A DNA stretch of 64,000 nt from Variovorax sp. OK212 (GTDB lineage: Bacteria > Pseudomonadota > Gammaproteobacteria > Burkholderiales > Burkholderiaceae_C), in assembly GCF_900112425.1 (NCBI RefSeq), contig NZ_FOLP01000009.1:1-64000 (forward strand), in the 5' to 3' direction. A program made the position numbers and the translations under genes. The notes under the pieces are model-generated. The model was not told the DNA's origin. It worked only from the letters and a program-made list of their open reading frames with translations, and ran no database searches. This document shows positions 14,965 through 23,213 of the stretch, piece by piece. Numbering within the stretch: position 1 is the first letter of the stretch; every line of letters begins with the position of its first letter.

Positions 14965-15285
14965 CTATTCTGAAGCTTCGGCCCGTGCTTTCACGGGCTC
15001 GGCAACCGGCTTCGAATCGTCGATCGCATTGCCGGGCTCTGACGTTGGCGGCGGCGTCAGTTGTTCGATGATTCGAATGCGGCGAACAACCAGCTCGTCG
15101 ATCTCCAGCCGGCGGATGCGAGCCCGGCCCACGAAGAGCCGGCCGACAGACAAGGCACCGATGGCCAGCGCTCCGAGTGCCGCAGCGCCAATCACGATGG
15201 AGCCCAACGCAGCCGTACCGACGGCATGCGCGCCCGTGGCGCTCGCAGGCAAGGCACGCGCAGACTTTGATCGCATCAAGTTCAT
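14965..15285 (-). CDS. small membrane protein
   Basis: A 106-residue protein. The start at 15285 has a strong AGGAGGTG ribosome site. A longer frame to 15459 lacks one. The first half has a hydrophobic, Gly/Ala-rich run (AVGTAALGSIVIGAAALGAL, then AIGALSVGRLFVG) that could form one or two membrane segments. The second half is charged (RARIRRLEIDELVVRRIRII) and ends in a Pro/Glu-rich tail. Repeated A-x-G-x-L-x-I/V units recall pentapeptide-like Ala/Gly repeat proteins. Function unknown; no operon partner. Confidence 0.65.
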   Translation of the reverse strand: MNLMRSKSARALPASATGAHAVGTAALGSIVIGAAALGALAIGALSVGRLFVGRARIRRLEIDELVVRRIRIIEQLTPPPTSEPGNAIDDSKPVAEPVKARAEASE

Positions 15286-15486
15286 CGAAACACCTCCTGT
15301 TGGAACGACACAAGTCGACCGTGCGTCACCGGTACCGCGAGCAGCCGCTGCGCCGGTGCGGGGAGTCTGCGGCGGCAGCAGGCGCAGTGGCAAAGCCATG
15401 CGCTGGAGGGGCGATTTTCGGCTGCCGGGCCGCAGGTGTGCAATGGCCCGCGCAGGCATTGCAGGGCCTTGCCCTTGCAGACACCC

Positions 15487-16263
15487 TCAGGCCAACACGA
15501 CCCGCTCGCACGCCTTGCGCAGCGCGGGCAGTCCCGGCAGGTCGCGCGCCTTCACGTCGGTCACCACCACGTGGATGTCGGCGGTGCGCGCATAAGTCAC
15601 TCGGCTGGCCTGGCCGATCTTGGCGTGGTCGGCCAGCAGGAACAGCTGCTGCGCCTGCTCGGCCATGGCGCGCGCCACGGCGGCCTCGTGGTGCTCGAAG
15701 CTCATGGCGCCGTGCTTGGCGTGCAGGCCCACGGGCGACAGCAGCGCCACGTCGGCGCGGTAGCGGCGAATGGCCTCCACCGTGGTGTCGCCGCAGGTGG
15801 CCTGCGCCTTCACGTCGATCTCGCCGCCCAGCAGGATGGTGCGGTTGCCCGTGAGCCGGCCTTCGCCCGCGCCCGCGAGCTTGAGCGCGATGTTCAGCGA
15901 GTTGGTGATGACGGTCATGCCGCTCAGCGTGGCCAGCTCTTCGGCGCAGATCGACATGGTGCTGCCGGCGTCCATGAAGATGGTCTGGCCAGGCTGCAGC
16001 AGCGAAATGGCGGCCTTGGCAATGGTGCGCTTCTCGCGCTGGCGCGCCACCAGCCGCACGGCCAGCGGCGGCTCGGGCTCGGCGCTGGTGGCAATGGCGC
16101 CGCCGTGCACGCGCCGCAGCTCGCCCAGGCCTTCGAGCTCGAGCAGGTCGCGGCGCACGGTCTCGCGGGACACCGCAAGGTCCTGCACGATGCGCTCGAC
16201 GCTGAGGCGCGAGAAGGTGGCGAGCAGGCTGCGGATGCGCAGGAATCGTTCTTCTTGGAGCAT
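15487..16263 (-). CDS. DeoR-family regulator
   Basis: A 258-residue regulator. The N-terminal DeoR helix-turn-helix (MLQEERFLRIRSLLATFSRL, then IVQDLAVSRETVRRDLLELE) is followed by the sugar-phosphate sensor domain, with TIFMDAGSTMSICAEELATL and ITNSLNIALKL. The family senses phosphorylated sugars or related metabolites. It lies downstream of the phospholipase C gene in the same direction, but a clear terminator (16281-16318) separates them, so it is a separate unit. Its target is not evident. Control of the phospholipid/phosphate genes next door is possible but unproven. Confidence 0.85.
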   Translation of the reverse strand: MLQEERFLRIRSLLATFSRLSVERIVQDLAVSRETVRRDLLELEGLGELRRVHGGAIATSAEPEPPLAVRLVARQREKRTIAKAAISLLQPGQTIFMDAGSTMSICAEELATLSGMTVITNSLNIALKLAGAGEGRLTGNRTILLGGEIDVKAQATCGDTTVEAIRRYRADVALLSPVGLHAKHGAMSFEHHEAAVARAMAEQAQQLFLLADHAKIGQASRVTYARTADIHVVVTDVKARDLPGLPALRKACERVVLA

Positions 16264-16280
16264 GAAGGATGCTGGCTATG

Positions 16281-16318
16281 AGAAAGAAAAAGGGCGGCGT
16301 CGATGTGACGGCCGCCCC
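16281..16318 (-). terminator. rho-independent terminator of the phospholipase C unit
   Basis: Read on the minus strand, GGGCGGC pairs with GCCGCCC across an 11-12 nt loop, followed by TTTTTCTTTCT. It lies about 100 nt after the phospholipase stop. Confidence 0.8.
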
Positions 16319-16419
16319 GGTCTGCAGGTGAAAAGGCACGGGTCGACACGGGTGGCGCGGATTGCGCGCCATTGTGCCGGTCAACGCACCGTTGTGGCGC
16401 GTTGACCCGTGCCGACGCG

Positions 16420-18606
16420 TCAGAGGTCGCCGAGGCCCATGGCCGGGTCGCTCACCGAATGCTTGCCGGTTTCCACGCGGCCGGCAAAGCGGCGGTAGTA
16501 GGCTGCGTCGGTGTCGCAGGTGACCTCGAAGTCGTACCACTGGCCGCTGGCGGCCAGCTCCCAGTGCTGCTCCGCGGCGGCGCCGCCGGCCACGGTGGCG
16601 GTCCACGGACCGTCGGTGCGGTAGGCCTTGGCGCGAATGCTGAACTTGCTTGCGTTCGTACCGCCGTTGAGCATCTTCAGGTACACGTTGCCGTTGGCAA
16701 TGTCGTAGCACACGCGCACTTCGGGGCTGGCCGCGCCGCCTGCACGCAGCGTGTTGATGTTGCCCTTGAAGTGACGGTGGAAGCCGCTGGGGCCGAGCAC
16801 CCACAGGTCGTAGAAGCCGCTGTTGTCGATCGCCGGGCTCCATGCGTCGTCCAGGCCCTTGCCCGGCTCCACCATGTAGCGGCGCGGCAGGCGGTCGAGG
16901 TTGAGCTTGTCGTACACGTGGAACACGGCGGCGGCCTTGCCGGTGTTGTCGAACAGCAGCTGCACCTTGCCGCTGATGGCATCGGCGCGCGCGCTCACGT
17001 GCAGTTCATAGGGCAGGGCGCGCGACGGGCGCGTGCCGGTGGTCTGGCGCGGCAATTGCGGATCGAGCGGCAAGGCCACTTGCGCCAGTGCTTCCTGGTC
17101 GGTGCGCACCTTGGTGGCCGCGGTCTTGGTGGTGCGGCCGGCGAGCGCGGGCAGTGCCTCGGTGTTGGGCGTTGCAAAGTTGAAGGCGCTCGTGAGGTCG
17201 CCGCACACCGCGCGCCGGAACGGCGAGATGTTGGTTTCCCTCACGCCGAAACGCGCTTCGATGAAACGCAGCACCGAGGTGTGGTCGAAGGCCTGCGAGT
17301 TCACCCAGCCGCCGCGGCTCCAGGGCGACACGATGTACATCGGCACGCGCACACCGGGGCCGTACACGCGGCCGTCGGGCGCGGGCTGGCTGGTGGTGCC
17401 GGGCGGGGCGGGGTGCGTGAAGCGCTCCACGGCAAGGTCGGCGTCGGCCAGCGTGGTCTTGCCGGCCATGGTGCCGTCGGGGTTCAGCGAGGGAGCTGCG
17501 GGCGACGGGTAGTGGTCGAAGTAGCCGTCGTTCTCGTCGAAGTTGATGAGCAGCACGGTCTTGCTCCACACCTCGGGCACGGCGGTGAGGGCGTCGAGCG
17601 TTTCCTGGATGTACCAGCCGCCCTCCACGGGGCTCGAGGGGCCGGGGTGCTCGGAGAAATTGGAAGGCGCGACGATCCACGACACCTGCGGCAGCTTGCC
17701 GTTCTTGATGTCCTGGCGGAACTGCTCCAGGAAACCGCCGTCGGGCATGGTGTTGGCGATGCCCTTGTACAGCGGGTTGCCTGCGTCGTCGCTGGCCGGG
17801 TCGTAGGCCGGCGATGCCGTGTCGTTGCTCACGGGCTTGCCCGAATCCTCGTTGGCCTTGCGGTATTTCTTGAACCCGGCGAGCGGGTTGTCGGTGAAGT
17901 TGTCCGGCATGCTCTGGTAGACGATCCAGCTGACATTGGCTTCCTGCAGGCGCTCGGGGTAGGTCTTCCACTCGTAGCCCTTGGTGGAGGCGTCGATGCC
18001 GTCCCACTCGTTGACCACGGTGGCCACGCCGGCGCCCGTGGGGCCGTTGGTGCCGGTCCAGTGGAACAGGCGGTTCGAGTTGGTGCCGGTGTGCATCGCG
18101 CAGTGGTAGTCGTCGCACAGCGTGAAGGCGTTGGCCAGCGCGTACTGGAAGGTGACTTCGGCTTCCTTGAAGTAGCCCATCGACGCGTTGGTCTTGTAGC
18201 GCGGCCACTGGTAGGTGCGCCCGCCGTCCCAGGCGTTCTGGCCGTCGCTCCACGAGTGCGGGGTACCGCTCACGCGCTGCGCGTTGCCCTTGCGGCTGTC
18301 CAGGTGGTAGGGCAGCACGGGGTTGCCCGTGGCATCGCCTTGCTGCCACACGCTGCGGCCCTTGGGCAGCGGAATGGTGAAGCGGTCACCGAAGCCGCGC
18401 ACGCCCATCAGCATGCCGAAGTAGTGGTCGAACGAGCGGTTTTCCTGCATCAGGATGACGATGTGCTCGACGTCCTTGATGGTGCCCGTGGTGTTGTTGG
18501 CCGGAATGGCGAGCGCGCGGCGAATGCTTGGCGGAAAGGCCGTGAGCGCGAGGGCAGCGGCGCCGGTGGTGGCGGCGCCCGAGAGGAAATTGCGGCGTGA
18601 AGTCAT
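16420..18606 (-). CDS. phosphocholine-specific phospholipase C
   Basis: A 728-residue Tat-exported enzyme (MTSRRNFLSGAATTGAAALA). The phosphoesterase domain (residues 40 to about 480) includes ILMQENRSFDHYFGML with metal and catalytic residues, LFHWTGTNGP, LLINFDENDGYFDHYPSPA, and the PMYIVSPWSRGGW segment. Two C-terminal beta domains typical of acidobacterial and pseudomonad PlcN/PlcH follow. Length matches the family (690-740). It cleaves phosphatidylcholine, and in some members sphingomyelin, to release phosphocholine. It is the last gene after a phosphodiesterase-like lipoprotein and a small lipoprotein, and a strong terminator closes the unit. A phosphate-scavenging role is likely. Confidence 0.9.
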   Translation of the reverse strand: MTSRRNFLSGAATTGAAALALTAFPPSIRRALAIPANNTTGTIKDVEHIVILMQENRSFDHYFGMLMGVRGFGDRFTIPLPKGRSVWQQGDATGNPVLPYHLDSRKGNAQRVSGTPHSWSDGQNAWDGGRTYQWPRYKTNASMGYFKEAEVTFQYALANAFTLCDDYHCAMHTGTNSNRLFHWTGTNGPTGAGVATVVNEWDGIDASTKGYEWKTYPERLQEANVSWIVYQSMPDNFTDNPLAGFKKYRKANEDSGKPVSNDTASPAYDPASDDAGNPLYKGIANTMPDGGFLEQFRQDIKNGKLPQVSWIVAPSNFSEHPGPSSPVEGGWYIQETLDALTAVPEVWSKTVLLINFDENDGYFDHYPSPAAPSLNPDGTMAGKTTLADADLAVERFTHPAPPGTTSQPAPDGRVYGPGVRVPMYIVSPWSRGGWVNSQAFDHTSVLRFIEARFGVRETNISPFRRAVCGDLTSAFNFATPNTEALPALAGRTTKTAATKVRTDQEALAQVALPLDPQLPRQTTGTRPSRALPYELHVSARADAISGKVQLLFDNTGKAAAVFHVYDKLNLDRLPRRYMVEPGKGLDDAWSPAIDNSGFYDLWVLGPSGFHRHFKGNINTLRAGGAASPEVRVCYDIANGNVYLKMLNGGTNASKFSIRAKAYRTDGPWTATVAGGAAAEQHWELAASGQWYDFEVTCDTDAAYYRRFAGRVETGKHSVSDPAMGLGDL

Positions 18607-18632
18607 GGTCTTGTTCTGGCGTGTTCGTGAGG

Positions 18633-18845
18633 TCAGCGGGCGCAGCGCATGTCGGGCTGCGTGCCTGCTTCGGGCGTCGGGGTCGTCGGTGTGGTGGGGG
18701 TGACCGGGATCACCGGTGTGCCGCCGCCGCTACCGCCGCCGCAGGCGGAGAGCGCGCAGGCCGCGACGAGCGTGGAAAGCAACGCGGGGAGGAATGTGGG
18801 TCGGAACGCTGGCAGGGTCCGCGCGCGCAGGGTCGGAAATCTCAT
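18633..18845 (-). CDS. small Gly/Pro/Thr-rich lipoprotein
   Basis: A 70-residue predicted lipoprotein. Its signal peptide includes PALLSTLVAACALSAC, then a GGGSGGGTP linker and a Pro/Thr repeat (VIPVTPTTPTTPTPE). The tail ends DMRCAR. There is no folded domain. It lies between the phosphodiesterase-like gene (50 nt upstream) and phospholipase C (27 nt downstream) on the same strand, so it is in their operon. It may serve as an anchor or be a degenerate remnant; function unknown. Confidence 0.6.
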   Translation of the reverse strand: MRFPTLRARTLPAFRPTFLPALLSTLVAACALSACGGGSGGGTPVIPVTPTTPTTPTPEAGTQPDMRCAR

Positions 18846-18894
18846 AGGGGTCCTTTGGGGGCTGTACTTGTGTACGGGGCGTTTGTGGAAGGGG

Positions 18895-20982
18895 TCAGGG
18901 AATGAGCGTCGACAACGGTCGCGCCGCCTTGTAGAGGCTGGTGACTTCGTCCGCGGTGAGTGCGCGGTTCCAGATCGCGAAGTCGTTGAAGTCCATGGCG
19001 CCGCGCGGCGAAGCCGACTGGCGCTTGTAGTAAAGGCCGGAGCCGTCTTCGTTCAGGCCGATGCCGTTCTTCAGGCCGCCGAGCTTGGCCACCAGTGCCG
19101 GCGACAGCGCCACGTGGCCGGTCTGGATGCCGCGCACCGGGTCGACGGCGTAGGCGTCCATGGCCAGGCCGGCCTTGTCGATGACCATGGCCACGTAGGC
19201 CCACTGGCCGCCGCTCAGGTAGTGCGCGCCCTTGATCTCGCCGCGGGCGCTGCCGGTGCCGGTGTTGAAGCGCAACTCGCAGCTGCTGAACAGGCCGATG
19301 GCAATGCCTTCGTTGTTGCCGGTGTCGTAGTTCTTGTTGGCGATGACGGTGCCGCCGTTGCCCACGCCCTGGCTGCAGGTGGCGTCGGTGCGCACCCAGA
19401 AGCCGATGGTGAAGGCGGTGGTGGCTGCGTCCGTCGTCACGTCGGTCACCTGCTTCACGCGGTAGCCGGCCATGCCGCTGGCGTTGGCCGTGCGGCTGTC
19501 CACGCGCAGGGCCTTGGCGCGGTCGCGGGTGCGCATGCCGTCGTCGGTCAGCAGCGAGCCGCCGTCGGCGTCGACAGCCCAGGGGCCGAAGGTCGAGGCG
19601 CCGGTTTTCACGTCGACACCCGGCAGTGCGTCGAGCGGGTAGTAGCTGACGAGGCCGTTGATGAGCGTCGGCGCCAGCGGCACCGGCTTCAGGTACGCGA
19701 TCTGCGCGGTCAGCGAAACCACGGTGTCGCCGGCCACCAGCGTGTACACGTAGCTGTAGGTGCCGTCGCTCACCGCGTCGACGTAGTCGGCATACGAGGT
19801 GCTGCCGGCCGCCAGCGTGGCCACCAGCTTGCCGTTGCGCAGCACCTGCACCGGCAGGTTGGCGTTGCCGGCGAGCTTCCAAGACAGCTCGATGTTGTCC
19901 TTGTCGGCACCGGTCCTGGCGGCGAACTCGCGCAGGCTGGTGGTGCCTTGCAGCGCGATGCCGTTCAGGCCGTAGCTTGCGGCGGCGGGCGTGGAGCCCA
20001 GGTGGCGCAGCACCGTCGGTGCGATGTCGGTGGCCGCGGCGAGCTGCAGCAGCGTGTTGTCCGCCGGTGCCGCCGTGCCCGTGCCGGGCAGGCCCGCGAG
20101 CTCCTTGTTGCTCGCAATGAAGATGGTCTTGTTCTCGAGCGTCTGCAGCCCCGTGGCGCCGCCGAAGGCGTCCAGCCCGTGGCCCGTGGTGAGGATCACC
20201 AGCCAGTCTTCCCTGGCGTCGTTGGCCGTGCGGCGGGCAATGCGCTCCAGCAACTGGCCGACGCCGGCGGCGGTGTCGGTCACGGCGCGACGGTAGGTGT
20301 CGCTGCCCAGGCCGCTGCCCGCCGCGGCGCTGGCCGGGGCACCGTATTGCGCCACGACCAGGTCGTGGCCCGAATCGATGAGCTGCGCGGTGTGCTCGGT
20401 CACGCAGGCGTCGGAGCCGGCGCAGTCGAACGCGGTGTCGATGGCGCCAGTGTCGTTGCGCACGAGGGCGGGGTACAGCGGGTTGGCCGTGATGGCGCCG
20501 GTCTTGTAGCCAGCGGCCGTGTTCTGCTTGGCCATGGCGAAGATCGACGGTGCGAGCTTGGCGTCGACGCTCTGGTCGCTGGTGTCCCAGCGCACGCCGT
20601 GGCGCTGCACCCAGGTGCCCGTGAGCAGCGTGGCCCATGAAGGGCCGTCGGTGAGGCGCTGCTGCGTGAGCGAGCCGTTCGCTCCGCCCGTCCATGCGGG
20701 GGCGACGCGCAACGACTGCAGTGCCGGCGCGCGCTTCTGCGCGATGGCGTCGGCAAGCGCGGCGTGCGTGAGGCCGTCGATCTCGACCACCAGCGCCTTG
20801 GGGCCGCTCTTGCCTTGGTTGACGGTCGGTGCCGCGTTACCGCCACCGCCCGCGGCCGGTGCGTTGCCAACCAGCGAGAAGCCGGAGCCCCCGCCACCTC
20901 CGCCGCCGCAGGCTGCCAGCAGCAAAGCGACGCACAGGCTTCCTCCCGCCGACGCGCGGCGCGCATTCGTTCCTCTGATCAT
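18895..20982 (-). CDS. type I phosphodiesterase/alkaline-phosphatase-like lipoprotein with LamG-like domain
   Basis: A 695-residue protein. The start at 20982 gives a lipoprotein signal (SLCVALLLAAC, then a Gly run). Residues about 65 to 370 form an alkaline-phosphatase-superfamily domain: ALVVEIDGLTHAALADAIAQ (metal Asp), DGPSWATLLTGTWVQRHGV (nucleophile Ser/Thr region) and WLVILTTGHGLDAFGG (His metal site). Residues about 480 to 690 form a concanavalin-like (LamG) domain ending MDFNDFAIWNRALTADEV. The family hydrolyses phosphate esters. The LamG part may bind glycans or surfaces. It is first in the operon with a small lipoprotein and phospholipase C, which fits stepwise phosphate release at the surface. 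Confidence 0.78.
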   Translation of the reverse strand: MIRGTNARRASAGGSLCVALLLAACGGGGGGGSGFSLVGNAPAAGGGGNAAPTVNQGKSGPKALVVEIDGLTHAALADAIAQKRAPALQSLRVAPAWTGGANGSLTQQRLTDGPSWATLLTGTWVQRHGVRWDTSDQSVDAKLAPSIFAMAKQNTAAGYKTGAITANPLYPALVRNDTGAIDTAFDCAGSDACVTEHTAQLIDSGHDLVVAQYGAPASAAAGSGLGSDTYRRAVTDTAAGVGQLLERIARRTANDAREDWLVILTTGHGLDAFGGATGLQTLENKTIFIASNKELAGLPGTGTAAPADNTLLQLAAATDIAPTVLRHLGSTPAAASYGLNGIALQGTTSLREFAARTGADKDNIELSWKLAGNANLPVQVLRNGKLVATLAAGSTSYADYVDAVSDGTYSYVYTLVAGDTVVSLTAQIAYLKPVPLAPTLINGLVSYYPLDALPGVDVKTGASTFGPWAVDADGGSLLTDDGMRTRDRAKALRVDSRTANASGMAGYRVKQVTDVTTDAATTAFTIGFWVRTDATCSQGVGNGGTVIANKNYDTGNNEGIAIGLFSSCELRFNTGTGSARGEIKGAHYLSGGQWAYVAMVIDKAGLAMDAYAVDPVRGIQTGHVALSPALVAKLGGLKNGIGLNEDGSGLYYKRQSASPRGAMDFNDFAIWNRALTADEVTSLYKAARPLSTLIP

Positions 20983-21157
20983 TCTGGTTTCCGGTGAATT
21001 GACATGTACGCCCCGCGGCCGCGCCACGGGACTGTGGTATTTGCTGTGCTTTGGCAATGAAATGTAATTGCAACAAAACACACAAACACTCGTAATGCCT
21101 CAGATGTTGCGTGCCGAAGGTGACAACGGTTTGACACCGCGCGCGATCGTCCGAACA

Positions 21158-21183
21158 TGAAAAACGGGGCCCGAAGGCCCCGT
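21158..21183 (-). terminator. rho-independent terminator of the ArsR-SRPBCC operon
   Basis: On the minus strand, ACGGGGCC-TTCG-GGCCCCGT forms a perfect 8-bp stem with a stable UUCG loop, followed by TTTT. It lies 31 nt after the SRPBCC stop. Confidence 0.88.
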
Positions 21184-21213
21184 GAGAGAAACGAGAGGAA
21201 AGGGTGCGCGGTC

Positions 21214-21747
21214 TCAGGTGAGCTGCGCCTCGTACCCTTTCTCCACCTCCGCAAGGTTTGTCCAGAACCCTTGCGGCTCGCGCCCCGCCAGCACGTCGAT
21301 GAGCACATCCACATGCGCGTGCCAGCCGCCCGCCACGCTGAGCATGTCCTTGCGGCTGGCCAGGCGCCGGTGCGTCAGCACGAGCTGCGTGGCGTCGCCC
21401 TGCGGCGTGAGCTCGAAGGTGACTTCGGATGGCGCCGGGCCTTCGTCCCAGCTGATGGTCAGCAGCGTGGGTGCTTGCATGCGCACCAGCTTCGACTTCT
21501 GCACGATGGGCTTGCGGCATTCGGCGAAGCGCTCGGGTGCCACCTCGCCGGTGAGCTGGGTGTGGTCGAAGCGCAGGTCGAACAGCTCGCCCGGCTGCTG
21601 CGCCATGGTGCCGCCGGCGAGCCATGCGGCGCGTTTGTCGGGGTCGGTGAGGTAGGCCCATACGCGCTCGATGGGGGCGGGCAGCGTGCGTTCCGTGCGC
21701 AGGGTGGCGGCGTCGACCTGGGTGCCCAGGCTGTGCTTGATCTTCAT
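21214..21747 (-). CDS. SRPBCC (AHSA1-type) protein
   Basis: A 177-residue START/AHSA1-fold protein: TERTLPAPIERVWAYLTDPD, KRAAWLAGG, FDLRFDHTQL, LLTISWDEGPAPSEVTFELT and GGWHAHVDVLIDVL. Members have a hydrophobic ligand cavity and are commonly encoded with an ArsR regulator, as here. The ATG at 21747 has an AAGGAG site in its leader (CACAAGGAGCACCCGCAA). It lies 50 nt downstream of the regulator on the same strand, and the strong hairpin at 21158-21183 ends the operon. Ligand unknown. Confidence 0.85.
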   Translation of the reverse strand: MKIKHSLGTQVDAATLRTERTLPAPIERVWAYLTDPDKRAAWLAGGTMAQQPGELFDLRFDHTQLTGEVAPERFAECRKPIVQKSKLVRMQAPTLLTISWDEGPAPSEVTFELTPQGDATQLVLTHRRLASRKDMLSVAGGWHAHVDVLIDVLAGREPQGFWTNLAEVEKGYEAQLT

Positions 21748-21797
21748 TTGCGGGTGCTCCTTGTGAAAGGGGAAGGGGTAAAAGCGAAAGGCGAAGA

Positions 21798-22145
21798 TCA
21801 CTTGCCGGAATCGGCGTCGCGCCGCAGGGCCTGCTCCAGCGCATCGAGCCGGTTGTTCCAGAAGCCTTCGTAGTAGCGCAGCCATGCGTCGGCCGTGGCC
21901 AGCGCGGCGGGCTCCAGGCGGCAGATGTGCGCGCGGCCCTGCACGGTGCGCGACACCAGCCCCGCGCGCTCCAGCGTCTTCACGTGCTTGGAGGCGCCCG
22001 CAAAAGACATGCGGAACGGCGCGCCGAGTTCGCCCACGCTGCATTCGCCGTGCGACAGCAGTTGCAGCATGGTGCGGCGCGTGCTGTCGGCCAGCGCGTG
22101 GAAAACGGCGTCGAGCCGGGCGTCCTGGAGTTCTAGTTCAACCAT
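21798..22145 (-). CDS. ArsR-family regulator
   Basis: A 115-residue winged-helix repressor: ARLDAVFHALADSTRRTMLQ, LLSHGECSVGELGAPFRMSF, AGASKHVKTLERAGLVSRTV and RLEPAALATADAWLRYYEGF. No CxC metal site is present, which fits the SRPBCC-linked ArsR subgroup rather than arsenic sensors. I chose the ATG at 22145 because the longer frame to 22238 translates the operator. It is divergent from the beta-lactamase gene. A perfect TTCAAC-N6-GTTGAA inverted repeat lies 32 nt upstream of its start. Confidence 0.85.
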   Translation of the reverse strand: MVELELQDARLDAVFHALADSTRRTMLQLLSHGECSVGELGAPFRMSFAGASKHVKTLERAGLVSRTVQGRAHICRLEPAALATADAWLRYYEGFWNNRLDALEQALRRDADSGK

Positions 22146-22176
22146 GAGGTTGAATATAGACCTGTTTGAGTCAACG

Positions 22177-22194
22177 TTCAACTCATCGGTTGAA
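22177..22194. promoter_or_regulatory. candidate ArsR operator
   Basis: TTCAACTCATCGGTTGAA is a perfect 6-6-6 inverted repeat between the arsR-like and beta-lactamase genes. Extra half-sites GGTTGAA (22148-22154) and TCAACG (22171-22176) flank it. The surrounding DNA is AT-richer than average, as expected for a promoter. Confidence 0.6.
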
Positions 22195-22319
22195 TTAAGG
22201 TTCGGCGTTACAGCGGATACACCCGGGACGCAAAACACGCGCGGGTCGCTGGCCCGCCCGGACCGGCGCTCCTACGATCGCGTTCATCCCATCCATTCAC
22301 CGAGAGAAAGAAGAAAGAC

Positions 22320-23213
22320 ATGAAGTCATCCGTCCAGCGCCGCAGCTTGTTGCTTGCCGCCACCGTGCTGCCGCTTGCCAGTGCCTGCACCGCCTGGTCC
22401 GAGAAAGGAGCGTCATCGTCGTTGTCGGCCGAAGCGCAGCTGGCCGAGCTCGAGCGCGCCTCGGGCGGGCGGATCGGCGTGGCGGGGCTGCACACCGGCA
22501 GCGGTGCGCGCTTCCAGCACCGCGCGCACGAGCGCTTTCCGATGTGCAGCACCTTCAAGCTGATGCTGGCCGCCGCCGTGCTGGAGCGCAGCGCCAAGGA
22601 CGCCAGCCTGCTGTCGCGCCAGCTGAGCTACGGCAAGAGCGACCTGATCGCCAACTCGCCCATCACCGAGAAGCACGTGGCCACCGGCATGAACGTGGCC
22701 GACCTGTGCGCGGCCACCATCCAGTACAGCGACAACGCCGCCGCCAACGTGCTGCTGAAGCTGCTGGGCGGCCCGCCCGAGGTGACGGCCTTCTCGCGCC
22801 GCATCGGTGACCAGACCTTCCGCCTCGACCGCACCGAGCCCGAGCTGAACACCAGCATTCCCGGCGACCTGCGCGACACCACCACGCCCGCGGCCATGTC
22901 CGACAGCGTGCAGCGGCTGGTGCTGGGCGACGCACTGGGTGCGCCGCAGCGCGACCAGCTCAAGACCTGGCTGCTTGGCAACACGACCAACAAGGAGCGC
23001 TTCCTGGCGGGCGTGCCGGCCGGCTGGAAGGTGGGCGACAAGACGGGCGGCGGCTCGTACGGCAGCAACAACGACGTCGGCGTGCTGTGGCCGCCGGCGG
23101 GCGCGCCGCTGGTGCTGTCGGTCTACCTGACGTTTCCCGAGAAGGACGCGAAGACGCGCAACGACGTGGTCGCTTCGGCTACGCGCATTGCGGTGACCGC
23201 GCTGGCGGGGTAG
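22320..23213 (+). CDS. bla: class A beta-lactamase
   Basis: A 297-residue serine beta-lactamase that hydrolyses penicillins and some cephalosporins in the periplasm. Catalytic motifs are complete: S77-T-F-K, S137-D-N, E173-PELN (the Glu166 equivalent) and K241-T-G. The signal region MKSSVQRRSLLLAATVLPLA ends at a Cys (residue 23), so lipid attachment is possible but the lipobox is weak. Cys76 before the nucleophile and a second Cys near 130 match the disulfide of carbapenemase-like class A enzymes, although this alone does not show carbapenemase activity. There is no ampR neighbour. It is divergent from an ArsR repressor. Confidence 0.93.
   Translation: MKSSVQRRSLLLAATVLPLASACTAWSEKGASSSLSAEAQLAELERASGGRIGVAGLHTGSGARFQHRAHERFPMCSTFKLMLAAAVLERSAKDASLLSRQLSYGKSDLIANSPITEKHVATGMNVADLCAATIQYSDNAAANVLLKLLGGPPEVTAFSRRIGDQTFRLDRTEPELNTSIPGDLRDTTTPAAMSDSVQRLVLGDALGAPQRDQLKTWLLGNTTNKERFLAGVPAGWKVGDKTGGGSYGSNNDVGVLWPPAGAPLVLSVYLTFPEKDAKTRNDVVASATRIAVTALAG

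Noticed and set aside
16372..18600. 742-residue plus-strand open frame opposite phospholipase C
   Set aside because: It is an antisense shadow caused by high third-position GC. It is rich in Val/Gly/Ala/His/Arg with no family features, while the minus strand encodes a complete enzyme.
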